From the NCBI GenBank assembly GCA_947502975.1, contig CANNBV010000004.1:1-64000 (forward strand): a DNA stretch of 64,000 nucleotides, read 5' to 3'. The position numbers were made by a program, and so were the translations under genes. The notes under the pieces are model-generated. The model was not told the DNA's origin, made no database searches, and was given only the letters and a program-made list of their open reading frames with translations. Positions 34,645-42,946 of this stretch are shown here, piece by piece. The DNA is from an uncultured Flavobacteriaceae bacterium. GTDB taxonomy: Bacteria > Bacteroidota > Bacteroidia > Flavobacteriales > Flavobacteriaceae. Positions within the stretch are counted from its first letter, which is position 1. Every line of letters starts with the position of its first letter.

Positions 34645-35295
34645 ATGAAAAGGATATTGTTCCTATTAACCCTTAGCTTTTTCACTTGTGATGCAATCAT
34701 TGAAGTTGATGATATCTCAAACGCAAACGTCACTGTTTTAGCTCCTGTAGATGAAGCTATTGTAACAGATGCGAACATCACATTCTCTTGGGAAGCTGTT
34801 GAAGATGCAGAGCAATATAAACTACAAATTGCCACACCAAGTTTTCAAGACGCAACGCAAATTATAACAGACTCTTTAGTCGTAAAAAACACGTTTAGCA
34901 CCTCACTAAACTCTGGAAATTATGAATGGCGCATTAGGGCAGAAAACTCGGGGTATGCAACAATATACGCGACCCAAAAATTCAAGGTGAGTACTGATCC
35001 GCCATTAGATATTTCTGGTGAAACTGTAGTCATAACATCTCCAGCAGATAATGCTAGCTTTTCAACAACAGATACTATAAATTTCTCATGGAATGCCATT
35101 AACGGTGCAGATGAATATACTATAGAAATTGTAACCCCAAATTTTGAAAACCCAACAACAACCATAACAAATGAAACACTAACCGAAACCAGCACTTCTA
35201 AAAGCAATTTAAGTGCAGGGAATTATCAATGGCGTGTAAAAGCCAAAAATGTCATTTACGGGACAGTCTATACAATACAAAATTTCACCATTTAA
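34645..35295 (+). CDS. Lipoprotein with two fibronectin-III-like domains
   Basis: This 216-aa protein has a lipoprotein signal ending LSFFTC (Cys15). Two tandem beta-sandwich repeats cover about 28-115 and 128-216. Each follows the pattern V-x-A/S-P-x-D-x-A then ITFSWEAVEDAEQYKLQIAT and closes with GNYEWRIRAENSGY and similar. These match the Fn3-like modules of Bacteroidota surface proteins. It starts 2 bp after the previous stop. Its end overlaps the open frame of the next gene, whose true start is 16 bp downstream. It probably acts as a binding or spacer lipoprotein on the cell surface; the ligand is unknown. Confidence 0.8.
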   Translation: MKRILFLLTLSFFTCDAIIEVDDISNANVTVLAPVDEAIVTDANITFSWEAVEDAEQYKLQIATPSFQDATQIITDSLVVKNTFSTSLNSGNYEWRIRAENSGYATIYATQKFKVSTDPPLDISGETVVITSPADNASFSTTDTINFSWNAINGADEYTIEIVTPNFENPTTTITNETLTETSTSKSNLSAGNYQWRVKAKNVIYGTVYTIQNFTI

Positions 35296-35311
35296 TAAAA
35301 CCATAAAAACC

Positions 35312-36481
35312 ATGAAAAAAGTAATCTTAATTTCTATGCTTAGCCTTTTAGCATTATCACTAAATGCACAAGACCTTACACAAAACTACAGAAAACTTAT
35401 TTTGAACTCACCAGATGGGGTAAGTTTATTTCAGAGCAATTCTACTAATGGTGTTTGGGGAAGTGGTATGATCACAGCCGATAGATGGAGCATTTTTGAA
35501 GATGCCACAAGCACAAAAGAATGGTTCACAATTCTGCCTGGCGGTAACGTTGGTATTGGAACTACAAATCCTGTAGATAAGTTTCAAGTGGACGGAGGCT
35601 CAATTTCTATTGGATCCAATGGAGGAAGTGTGATGCCAAATTTGTCAAGAGAATCTGCTGAAGGGGGATTGCTTATCTCAAGAGTAAATGCTAGTGATGG
35701 TTCTTTGAATAAAAATTTAATGATTATAAAAGGAGGCGGTAATGTTGGTATTGGTACCACGACTCCAACAGAAAAATTAGAGGTTTATGGAGATGGAGCT
35801 TCAATAAAATTAAATGCATCAAATTCAAGTTCACTCTATAGTTTAAAATTTACATCTAATTATAGTTATAGTAATAAATTTACAATACAAAGTGGTGATG
35901 CAGTAATAATGCAGGAGAAATCGATTGCTGATGTTGGTGGAACAGGGAATACAAATTCTAAATTATTCTTGTCTAATTATTACGGGATAGGGTTTTCTTC
36001 GGCTTCAAACCCCGCAAACAATAGTGACGTGGATTTATACATTACTGGGCATGGCAACTCAGTTACTATGGGCAATATTGGTATTGGTACAACCACACCT
36101 GATTCTAAATTGTCGGTAAACGGAAATATCCATACTAAAGAAGTAAAAGTAGACTTGATTGGTTGGAGTGATTTTGTTTTTAAGGATGATTATGAATTAC
36201 CTACACTTAAAGAAGTAGAGCAGCATATCAAAGATAATGGGCATTTACAAGACATTCCTTCGGCTGAAGAAGTTGCAGAAAACGGAATTTTGTTAGGTGA
36301 AATGGACTCTAAATTACTTCAAAAAATTGAAGAATTAACGCTTTATACTATAGAGCAGCAAAAGGAAATTGAAACTTTAGAAACACAAGTTTCTGAAATG
36401 GAGGTGTTGAAAAAAGAAAATGAGATTTTAAAATCTTTATTAGAAAGAGTTAAAATCTTAGAAGAAAAACTAAAATCATAA
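35312..36481 (+). CDS. Tail-fibre-like 'VGIGTT' repeat protein with C-terminal coiled coil (copy 3)
   Basis: This is a 389-aa protein. The start is the Met before KKVILISML; the open frame extends 63 bp further into the preceding gene but lacks a signal there. A signal peptide (1-19, ending LNAQ) is followed by three GIGT motifs (GNVGIGTTNPVDKFQVDG, GNVGIGTTTPTEKLEVYG, GNIGIGTTTPDSKLSVNGN). The conserved end has DFVFKDDYELPTLKEVEQHI and LQDIPSAEEVAENGILLGEM, then a long heptad coiled coil. The last 130 residues are almost identical to copy 4, the next gene, so the pair arose by tandem duplication. Confidence 0.75.
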   Translation: MKKVILISMLSLLALSLNAQDLTQNYRKLILNSPDGVSLFQSNSTNGVWGSGMITADRWSIFEDATSTKEWFTILPGGNVGIGTTNPVDKFQVDGGSISIGSNGGSVMPNLSRESAEGGLLISRVNASDGSLNKNLMIIKGGGNVGIGTTTPTEKLEVYGDGASIKLNASNSSSLYSLKFTSNYSYSNKFTIQSGDAVIMQEKSIADVGGTGNTNSKLFLSNYYGIGFSSASNPANNSDVDLYITGHGNSVTMGNIGIGTTTPDSKLSVNGNIHTKEVKVDLIGWSDFVFKDDYELPTLKEVEQHIKDNGHLQDIPSAEEVAENGILLGEMDSKLLQKIEELTLYTIEQQKEIETLETQVSEMEVLKKENEILKSLLERVKILEEKLKS

Positions 36482-36484
36482 AAC

Positions 36485-37723
36485 ATGAAAAAATCATTTT
36501 TAATATTTAGTTTAATGATAAGCTATATAAGCTTTTCACAAACATCTGATCCTGGTGTAACTTCTACAGCAAGTGCTTCTGGTAATCATGCTTTTGTCGG
36601 TACATACTCGAATAGTACATTTTCAAATTGGTTGAACACAGGTGATAGTGCAACTAATTATAATCTTTTAGGTTATAGCCAAAAATATGCTGGGTTTGGG
36701 GTTGCAAATGGTAATAATATTGTTTCACCAATTATTTGGATGTACGAAAATCCTAAAAATGCGTTTAGGGTTAGAACCATGAACTATAATGGAGATATGA
36801 CTATTGGAACTGACTTATTTACAGTAAGAGCAAATGGTAAGGTTGGTATTGGTACTACAAATCCATCAGCAGGTATCCAAATTGAAAAGGCTATTCCTGT
36901 TGATTTTATCGCTAGTTTAAAAAATACAGATACTGGAGCCTCATCAAACGGGTTAAAAGTTGAAGTCTCTAATTCGAGTACTAATAATACAGTGCAACGA
37001 TGGTTAGTTAATAATAGTGAAATTATGAGGGTTAGAGCTGATGGCAATGTAGGTATTGGCACCACAAACCCTAGTGAAAAACTTCATGTAAATGGAAATA
37101 TAGGTATTGGTGCTATGAGTGGGACTAATGAAGAAGGTTTTAGGGTAGATTATCTAGATGGTGGTTCAGGGACAACTACCTTTAAAAGTAATAGATGGGG
37201 AGGTGATATTTATTTTAAAAGAAATAGCTCTCTAGGAGAAAGAAATCAATTTTTATTTGGAGGTGCGAGTAATCATTACATGAATATTTATGATAACAAT
37301 AATCAAGTAAAAGTAAGGCTTATTTCTTCTGGCAACTCTTATATAAATGGAGGCAATGTAGGCATAGGCACTACAACTCCAGATTCTAAATTATCAGTAA
37401 ACGGAAATATTCACACTAAAGAGGTTAAAGTTGATTTAATAGGCTGGAGTGATTTTGTTTTTGAGGATGATTATCAATTACCTACTCTCAAGGAAGTTGA
37501 GCAACACATTAAAGAAAAAGGTCATTTACAAGATATTCCTTCAGCAAAAGAAGTTTCAGAAAACGGAATTTTATTAGGAGAAATGGATTCCAAACTACTT
37601 CAAAAAATTGAAGAATTAACCCTTTATACTATAAATCAAGAAAAACGAATTGAATCTCTAGAAGAAAAAAATGAAACTCTTATTGAATTAGTCAAAAAAT
37701 TAATTAGTCAAATTGAAGAATAA
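36485..37723 (+). CDS. Tail-fibre-like 'VGIGTT' repeat protein with C-terminal coiled coil (copy 4)
   Basis: This is a 412-aa protein with a signal peptide (1-18, ending SFSQ). It has three GIGT motifs (GKVGIGTTNPSAGIQIEK, GNVGIGTTNPSEKLHVNGN, GNVGIGTTTPDSKLSVNGN) and the same conserved end as copy 3, including DFVFEDDYQLPTLKEVEQHI, followed by a coiled coil. The N-terminal two thirds differ from copy 3. Conserved tail and variable head fit a family whose C-terminus is held by a common machine. The stop overlaps the TTG start of the GspC-like gene by 11 bp, tying the fibre genes to the secretion genes in one operon. Confidence 0.77.
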   Translation: MKKSFLIFSLMISYISFSQTSDPGVTSTASASGNHAFVGTYSNSTFSNWLNTGDSATNYNLLGYSQKYAGFGVANGNNIVSPIIWMYENPKNAFRVRTMNYNGDMTIGTDLFTVRANGKVGIGTTNPSAGIQIEKAIPVDFIASLKNTDTGASSNGLKVEVSNSSTNNTVQRWLVNNSEIMRVRADGNVGIGTTNPSEKLHVNGNIGIGAMSGTNEEGFRVDYLDGGSGTTTFKSNRWGGDIYFKRNSSLGERNQFLFGGASNHYMNIYDNNNQVKVRLISSGNSYINGGNVGIGTTTPDSKLSVNGNIHTKEVKVDLIGWSDFVFEDDYQLPTLKEVEQHIKEKGHLQDIPSAKEVSENGILLGEMDSKLLQKIEELTLYTINQEKRIESLEEKNETLIELVKKLISQIEE

Positions 37724-38171
37724 AACAAAAACATATCTTCTACTACTAGGAGTTTTAAGCATTTGGGGCATTATCGGTTATAAAATTTTAACCACCTTAA
37801 ATCCTGATGCTCCAAAATTAGTGCATAATGATTTTGACGCTTCATTTAATCCTAAAATCAATACTACTATTGATACATTCTCAATTCAAACAGTAAATAG
37901 AGATCCTTTTCTTGGCACTTTAATCGTTAAAAAGAAACCTACTACCGTAAAGAAGCAAGTTGTAGTTAAAACAGAATGGATTCCTATTTCATATCATGGC
38001 AGTATTTTACAACAACAAGGTAAAAACAAAGTGTTTATAGTATCCATACAAAACCAACAATCTATAATGAAAATAGGGCAAACCATTAATGGCGTAAAAT
38101 TACTTAGGGCAGATGCAAAAAATATTGTTGTTACCTATAAAAATATGCGAAAAACAATCCCTAAACAATGA
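37713..38171 (+). CDS. GspC/PilP-like inner-membrane-to-secretin connector
   Basis: This 152-aa protein starts at TTG 37713, 8 bp before the previous stop codon begins; no in-frame ATG precedes the membrane helix (about 7-27). A flexible linker follows (30-60), then VNRDPFLGTLIVKKK and a small beta domain (about 90-150) reading WIPISYHGSILQQQGKNKVF, MKIGQTINGVKL. That is the PilP/GspC homology-region pattern, with the hallmark RDPFLG. Such proteins contact the secretin N0 domain. The next gene overlaps by an ATGA junction. Family match is by pattern only. Confidence 0.68.
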   Translation: MKNKTKTYLLLLGVLSIWGIIGYKILTTLNPDAPKLVHNDFDASFNPKINTTIDTFSIQTVNRDPFLGTLIVKKKPTTVKKQVVVKTEWIPISYHGSILQQQGKNKVFIVSIQNQQSIMKIGQTINGVKLLRADAKNIVVTYKNMRKTIPKQ

Positions 38172-39436
38172 TTTTAAAAAAGATAAAAGCTGGCGCATTA
38201 CAGTTTACCATGTTTGTAGTGGTGGTAGTAGCATTAATGCTTGCTGCTTTTATTATTTTAATTCACACTCAAAAACAATTTAAAATTAAAACAGCGCTTG
38301 TTAAAGAAACACTTCACTCAGCAGATTTAGGCATACATTACGCATTGCACAACCCTATTGTTTTGAATGACACTTTAGCAATTAAACTTGAAAATGACGA
38401 ATTTAAAGACTTAAAGGTTCATCGTGATTATTGGGGTGTTTTCGAGAAAGTAGTTTCCGTTTCAACCGCAAAAAACAATCGATTTACTAAAGTAGCATTA
38501 GTGGGAGCTTCTCAACCCAATACAAATAGAACAGCGCTTTATGTTCAAGACAATAACAGACCTTTAGTTCTGGTTGGCAACACCAAGATACAAGGCGTTG
38601 CGTATTTACCAAAACAAGGTGTGAGAACTGGGAATATTTCTGGACACTCTTATTATGGCAATCAACTTGTATATGGTAAAAGCAAAACTAGTTCTAAATT
38701 ACCTAAGATATCTAAAGACCTTCATAAACAGTTAAAAACTATTACGAATTCAACTCAATTTATTGAGGAACATCAATTCATAAATATAGAACATGGTAAA
38801 ACGTATAAAAATTCATTTTTAAAGCCTTTACAACTCATCTACAATCAAAATACTATTGCATTGTCTCAAGTTAAATTAGTAGGGCATATCATAGTACAAT
38901 CAAAAACAAAAATTATAGTAGACGCAAGTGCAGGTTTAAGTGATGTTATTTTAATTGCTCCTAAAATTGAAATTCAAAATCATGTTAAAGGGACTTTTCA
39001 AGCAATCGCAACAAAGGAAATAAGTATAGGTAAAAACTGCTTATTTAACTATCCTTCATCATTAATTCTAAATGATCCCAAAACATATAAAACTATGTCA
39101 AACACTGCCAAAAACACGTCTTTCATCAAAGTGAATAAAGGTACTACAGTTAAAGGAATTGTTGCTTATATGAGTGGTACTAAAAACTATAAATCTCAAC
39201 TTTTTATTGATGAAAATGCTACAATAGTAGGTGAGGTGTATTGTAATAAAAATTTAGAGCTATTAGGCAGTGTAAATGGTACGATTTATACTGCTAGTTT
39301 TGTTGCAAATCAAAGCGGATCTGTATATCAAAATCACATCTATAATGGGACAGTTGAAGTTAATAAACTCCCGGAAGAATATTCTGGTTTAATACTAGAA
39401 GGCACTAATAAGAGCGTTTCAAAATGGTTATATTAA
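38168..39436 (+). CDS. GspK/PilX-like minor pseudopilin with bactofilin-like beta region
   Basis: This 422-aa protein has the class III leader ILKKIKA followed by GALQFTMFVVVVVALMLAAF. Cleavage after Ala would put Phe, not Glu, at +5; the tip pseudopilin GspK likewise lacks Glu5. The large C-terminal part is beta-rich. It contains repeats such as VDASAGLSDVILIAPKIEIQ and TIVGEVYCNKNLELLGSVNG that resemble the right-handed beta-helix of bactofilin or polymer-forming proteins. It could cap the pseudopilus. The gene overlaps both neighbours (ATGA before, 13 bp after). Confidence 0.65.
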   Translation: MILKKIKAGALQFTMFVVVVVALMLAAFIILIHTQKQFKIKTALVKETLHSADLGIHYALHNPIVLNDTLAIKLENDEFKDLKVHRDYWGVFEKVVSVSTAKNNRFTKVALVGASQPNTNRTALYVQDNNRPLVLVGNTKIQGVAYLPKQGVRTGNISGHSYYGNQLVYGKSKTSSKLPKISKDLHKQLKTITNSTQFIEEHQFINIEHGKTYKNSFLKPLQLIYNQNTIALSQVKLVGHIIVQSKTKIIVDASAGLSDVILIAPKIEIQNHVKGTFQAIATKEISIGKNCLFNYPSSLILNDPKTYKTMSNTAKNTSFIKVNKGTTVKGIVAYMSGTKNYKSQLFIDENATIVGEVYCNKNLELLGSVNGTIYTASFVANQSGSVYQNHIYNGTVEVNKLPEEYSGLILEGTNKSVSKWLY

Positions 39437-39759
39437 AAAAAATAAAAGCATCAACACTCATGGAAACTTTAGTAGCTTCTGTTTTAATAGTAGTTGTTTT
39501 CATGATAGCTAGTATGATTTTAAATAATCTTTTTTCAAAGACTGTAAAATCTAACATTAGAAACATAGAATCCTATGTTACTGAATTAGAATATTTATAT
39601 GTTAACGATAGAATACAACTCCCCTATTATGATGAGTTTAATACTTGGGATATACACATAGCTAAAGATGTAGAAGGCAATATAACAGTAGTAAATTTTG
39701 AAGCCGAAAATATTAAAACACAACAAAATTATTCAAAGCAAATTATTGAAAATAAATAG
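39424..39759 (+). CDS. Minor pseudopilin (GspI/PilV-like)
   Basis: This 111-aa protein has the leader MVILKKIKA followed by STLMETLVASVLIVVVFMIA. Cleavage after Ala puts Glu at +5. The METLVASVLI core is typical of GspI/PilV-type minor pseudopilins. The short globular part has no cysteines. The start overlaps the GspK-like stop by 13 bp, and the same KKIKA leader occurs in both, so the single prepilin peptidase of the left arm probably processes them. Confidence 0.75.
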   Translation: MVILKKIKASTLMETLVASVLIVVVFMIASMILNNLFSKTVKSNIRNIESYVTELEYLYVNDRIQLPYYDEFNTWDIHIAKDVEGNITVVNFEAENIKTQQNYSKQIIENK

Positions 39760-40210
39760 TAAAATAAACGCATTTACAGTTAGCGAAATTGTTATTGTAT
39801 TGATACTATCAAGCATAGTGGTTGGTTTAGCTTTTTCTGTACTAACTCTAGTACAAAAACATATGACTGGTATTCAATATAATTTCACAAAAAATACAGA
39901 ACTAAACAAATTAGACCAATCTTTATCATTGGACTTCAATAAACATCATCATATATATTTTGATGAAGTAGAGCAAACCCTAAAGTTCAAAAATGAATTA
40001 GATTCTGTAGAATATCTTTTTGATAAAACAAAAATTATAAAATCAGTAGATACGTTTCTCATAGAGATTGATGATGTAAAAGTTTATTTTGATGGATATT
40101 CTATTATAAATGGAAATGTAGACGCTTTAAAAATAACAACATCAAAAGCCTATCAAAATCAGCTAATATTCATTTTTAAAGAGAATGATGCTGCTCAATT
40201 TTTAAACTAA
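39746..40210 (+). CDS. Minor pseudopilin (GspJ/H-like)
   Basis: This is a 154-aa protein if translation starts at TTG 39746, giving the compact leader MKINSKINA before FTVSEIVIVLILSSIVVGLA with Glu at +5. The open frame reaches a TTG at 39698, but that would overlap the previous gene by 62 bp and give a long leader, so I prefer the later start (14-bp overlap). The globular domain is mixed alpha-beta. Its stop shares one base with the GspF start. Assignment to GspJ rather than GspH is uncertain. Confidence 0.72.
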   Translation: MKINSKINAFTVSEIVIVLILSSIVVGLAFSVLTLVQKHMTGIQYNFTKNTELNKLDQSLSLDFNKHHHIYFDEVEQTLKFKNELDSVEYLFDKTKIIKSVDTFLIEIDDVKVYFDGYSIINGNVDALKITTSKAYQNQLIFIFKENDAAQFLN

Positions 40211-41343
40211 TGGCTTTTAATTTAGATCACATAAACAAAGTACAGTCTGTGAAAAAAGAGAACTCTGATAAGTTATCTTTTTTAAAAAAGGAGATTACAC
40301 TGTTTAATAATGCCTTTGGTAATAAAATTAAAGAAGACTTTTATACAGAACTTAGTGTTTTACTAAAAGCCGGTATTAGTTTAAAGGATGGTTTAGATTT
40401 AATAGGAAATTCGCAAAAGAAAAAGCAAAATCAAGATATTCTCAATATAATATCTAAACAGATAGTTTCTGGACTAAGTTTATCAGAAGCTCTAAAAACG
40501 CATAAGCAGTTTACTGATTATGAGTACTACTCTATAAAAATTGGTGAAGAAACAGGCACACTTTTTCAGGTCACCGAACAACTGGGTAGTTTTTTTGCTA
40601 GAAAAAATGAGCAGCGTAGAAACTTAATCAGTGCACTAACCTACCCTATCATCATTTTAAGTACTGCTGTTTTAGTAGTGGTATTTATGTTACGATTTGT
40701 GGTTCCTATGTTTCAGGATATTTTTAGGCAACAAGGTGTTGATTTACCAACCATAACCAAAGTAATAATACGTATTTCAGATTTTATTGGTAATTATGGT
40801 TGGCTCATGCTAATTGCAATACTAATGATAATAGTATCAAAATCGTTTCTAAATAAGAAGAAACGATTTAAGCAGTACAAAGACCTATTTATTTTAAAAC
40901 TTCCTTTTGTTGGAAATTTCGTAAAAACCATTTATTTATCTCAGTTTACTCAAGCAGTATCACTATTAACAGCCTCAAAAGTACCCGTGGTAAATAGTAT
41001 TCAATTGGTAAAACAAATGATAGATTTCTATCCGTTACAAAATGCTCTTGAAACTGTGGAACAGCATATCTTAAAAGGACAATCACTGAGTAAAAGCTTA
41101 GGTAATCACAAGCTTTTTGATGATAAAATGATAGCCTTAGTTAAAGTTGCAGAAGAAACAAATCAAACCGAATTTATTTTTGATAGACTTAATATGCAAT
41201 ACAATACGCAAGTACAGCAGCAATCAAAAATGCTATCGACTATTATGGAGCCTTTTATTATTTTAATTGTTGGTATTCTGGTTGGTGTAATTCTAATTGC
41301 TATGTATCTACCAATGTTTAAGTTGAGCAGTGCATTGGGTTAA
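40210..41343 (+). CDS. gspF: GspF/PilC-type inner-membrane platform protein
   Basis: This 377-aa protein has the duplicated GspF cytoplasmic helical domain (about 45-165 and 225-340), each with the family wording: FYTELSVLLKAGISLKDGL and IGEETGTLFQVTEQL in the first, FTQAVSLLTASKVPVVNSI and ALVKVAEETNQTE in the second. Three membrane segments lie at about 143-165, 196-215 and 345-370. The closing MEPFIILIVGILVGVILIAM is a GspF hallmark. It works with the GspE ATPase encoded in the left arm. It is the last gene of the right arm. Confidence 0.94.
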   Translation: MAFNLDHINKVQSVKKENSDKLSFLKKEITLFNNAFGNKIKEDFYTELSVLLKAGISLKDGLDLIGNSQKKKQNQDILNIISKQIVSGLSLSEALKTHKQFTDYEYYSIKIGEETGTLFQVTEQLGSFFARKNEQRRNLISALTYPIIILSTAVLVVVFMLRFVVPMFQDIFRQQGVDLPTITKVIIRISDFIGNYGWLMLIAILMIIVSKSFLNKKKRFKQYKDLFILKLPFVGNFVKTIYLSQFTQAVSLLTASKVPVVNSIQLVKQMIDFYPLQNALETVEQHILKGQSLSKSLGNHKLFDDKMIALVKVAEETNQTEFIFDRLNMQYNTQVQQQSKMLSTIMEPFIILIVGILVGVILIAMYLPMFKLSSALG

Positions 41344-41465
41344 TTCTCATTGTCTTTTCTAAAAACAGTATTGGAAGCTTTTTTACTGAATACTGATGTA
41401 AAGCTTAGACTTTTAATATACATATGCAATAAATTTAGGTAATTACATGTTAACTCGATAAAATT

Positions 41466-42761
41466 CTAAGAACTATACTTTCCATACCAAGCAATAAAAA
41501 CAAAGCATAGTAAAGGTAATATGAAAGAGAAGTTAACTTCTGACACACCAAAAATAGTTGTGTCGGCGACTCCATTTCCACCTACATCGATTATCATTCC
41601 TTGAAATTTCGGCATTAGAGCTCCTCCAACTATAGCCATAACTAAACCTGCAGAACCTACTTTAGATTGTTCTTCTGTTAAGTCTTTCAAGGCAATACCA
41701 TAAATTGTTGGAAACATTAAAGACATAAAAAATGAAACAGCTACTAAACAATAAAGCCCAATAATACCTTTTAAGAAAATAATACCTAATACAAAGATTA
41801 AAGAAGCTATAGCAAAATACATTAGCAACTTTCCTGAGCTTATAAATCTTAGTAAATATGTACCAATTGCTCTACCAACAGCAAATATTATAAACGCTGC
41901 CATTTGATAATATCCTGCTGTAACGCTATCCATACCTATCCCTTCTGCGTACTGATAAATATAAGTCCAACACATAATTTGCGCTCCCACATAGAAAACT
42001 TGAGATAAGACACCGAGTACATATTTAGTATTTCTTGCTAAAACGGCAAATGTATCTCCAATACTAGGCATGCCACCTTCATCTTTTGATTGTGGCATCT
42101 TACTTACTAAAAATAAAATAAAAACACCGATGAGTACCAAACCTAAAATGACATAGGGATTTCTAATCACTAATAAATCTGAAGTTCTAATCAAAATTTT
42201 TGAAGCTTCATCTAAAGCACTAAAATCCTGAATATCATCAGATTTTAAGTTCTTAAGCACAAATTGTTGTGCTACAACTAATCCAGCAATAAGCCCAACT
42301 GGATTAAATGCTTGAGCTAAATTTAAGCGCTGGGTTGCAGTTTCTTTTGCTCCCATAGCCAAAGCATATGGGTTAGCAGCTGTTTCTAAAAAAGCTAACC
42401 CAAAAGTTAGAATGTATAATCCCAAACAAAAAAACCAAAATTGTTCAGTAATAGCTGCAGGATAAAACAATAACGCGCCAATTGCATAGAGGCCTAAACC
42501 AATTAGAATACCTACTTTGTAGGAATACTTTCTCATAAACATAGCAGCTGGTAAAGCCATACAAAAATACCCCCCGTAAAATGCCATTTGTACCCAAGCC
42601 GCTTGAGAGTTAGATAATTCTAAAACTTTTTTGAAAGCCTGTACCATAGGATCTGTTACAGCATTGGCAAAACCCCATAGCGCAAATAATGAGGTAACTA
42701 AAATGAAGGGTAATAACAACTCTTTTGGGACTATTTTTTGCTTTGTAATATCTTTATTCAT
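41466..42761 (-). CDS. FHS-family (FucP/glucose-galactose type) sugar MFS transporter
   Basis: This 431-aa protein has 12 hydrophobic segments. The first helix motif FALWGFANAVTDPMVQAF holds Asp37, and the fourth-helix region FLETAANPYALAMG holds Glu126. These correspond in motif and spacing (89 residues) to the proton-coupling Asp46 and Glu135 of E. coli FucP. The NLAQAFNPVG segment is also typical. It would import a hexose or deoxyhexose with protons. Lying at the end of the mannosidase locus on the same strand, it may take up mannose or a similar product, but it follows a terminator and is probably a separate unit. Confidence 0.88.
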   Translation of the reverse strand: MNKDITKQKIVPKELLLPFILVTSLFALWGFANAVTDPMVQAFKKVLELSNSQAAWVQMAFYGGYFCMALPAAMFMRKYSYKVGILIGLGLYAIGALLFYPAAITEQFWFFCLGLYILTFGLAFLETAANPYALAMGAKETATQRLNLAQAFNPVGLIAGLVVAQQFVLKNLKSDDIQDFSALDEASKILIRTSDLLVIRNPYVILGLVLIGVFILFLVSKMPQSKDEGGMPSIGDTFAVLARNTKYVLGVLSQVFYVGAQIMCWTYIYQYAEGIGMDSVTAGYYQMAAFIIFAVGRAIGTYLLRFISSGKLLMYFAIASLIFVLGIIFLKGIIGLYCLVAVSFFMSLMFPTIYGIALKDLTEEQSKVGSAGLVMAIVGGALMPKFQGMIIDVGGNGVADTTIFGVSEVNFSFILPLLCFVFIAWYGKYSS

Positions 42762-42782
42762 CTTTTGATTTTATAATTAGTC

Positions 42783-42820
42783 AAAAAAAAGAAGAATTTT
42801 TTTTAAAAATCCTTCTTTTT
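42783..42820 (-). terminator. Terminator after the haloperoxidase-fusion gene
   Basis: On the minus strand AAGAAGGATTTTT pairs with AAAAATTCTTCTT (one G-T pair), followed by a T run. It lies between the stop at 42947 and the transporter start at 42761. The reverse strand is also T-rich after the stem. Confidence 0.75.
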
Positions 42821-42946
42821 CATTTTGACTAAACTCAACTAAATTACAAACTAAACTTGTTTAAATTTAAGATGAAGCATTGTCTGTTTCTAATTATTTC
42901 GACGAACAACAATCCTAAATAGGCTAATGCTATCATTATAAGATTG

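Noticed and set aside
35249-35311. Upstream start for tail-fibre-like copy 3
   Set aside because: The extra 21 residues lie inside the preceding lipoprotein gene and would push the clear signal peptide away from the N-terminus.
39698-39745. Upstream TTG start for the last minor pseudopilin
   Set aside because: It would overlap the previous gene by 62 bp and give a 25-residue leader. The TTG at 39746 gives a compact leader and a 14-bp overlap like its neighbours.
11063-41343. Region as a type VI or contractile injection system
   Set aside because: No sheath, tube, baseplate, VgrG or TssM-like gene is seen. The machine genes are those of a secretin/GspE/GspF/pseudopilin system.
41366-41395. 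CAGTATT/AATACTG inverted repeat after gspF as a terminator
   Set aside because: The 7-bp stem has a 16-nt loop and no T-run on either strand. It may be a weak stem only. The convergent gene pair has no other clear terminator.
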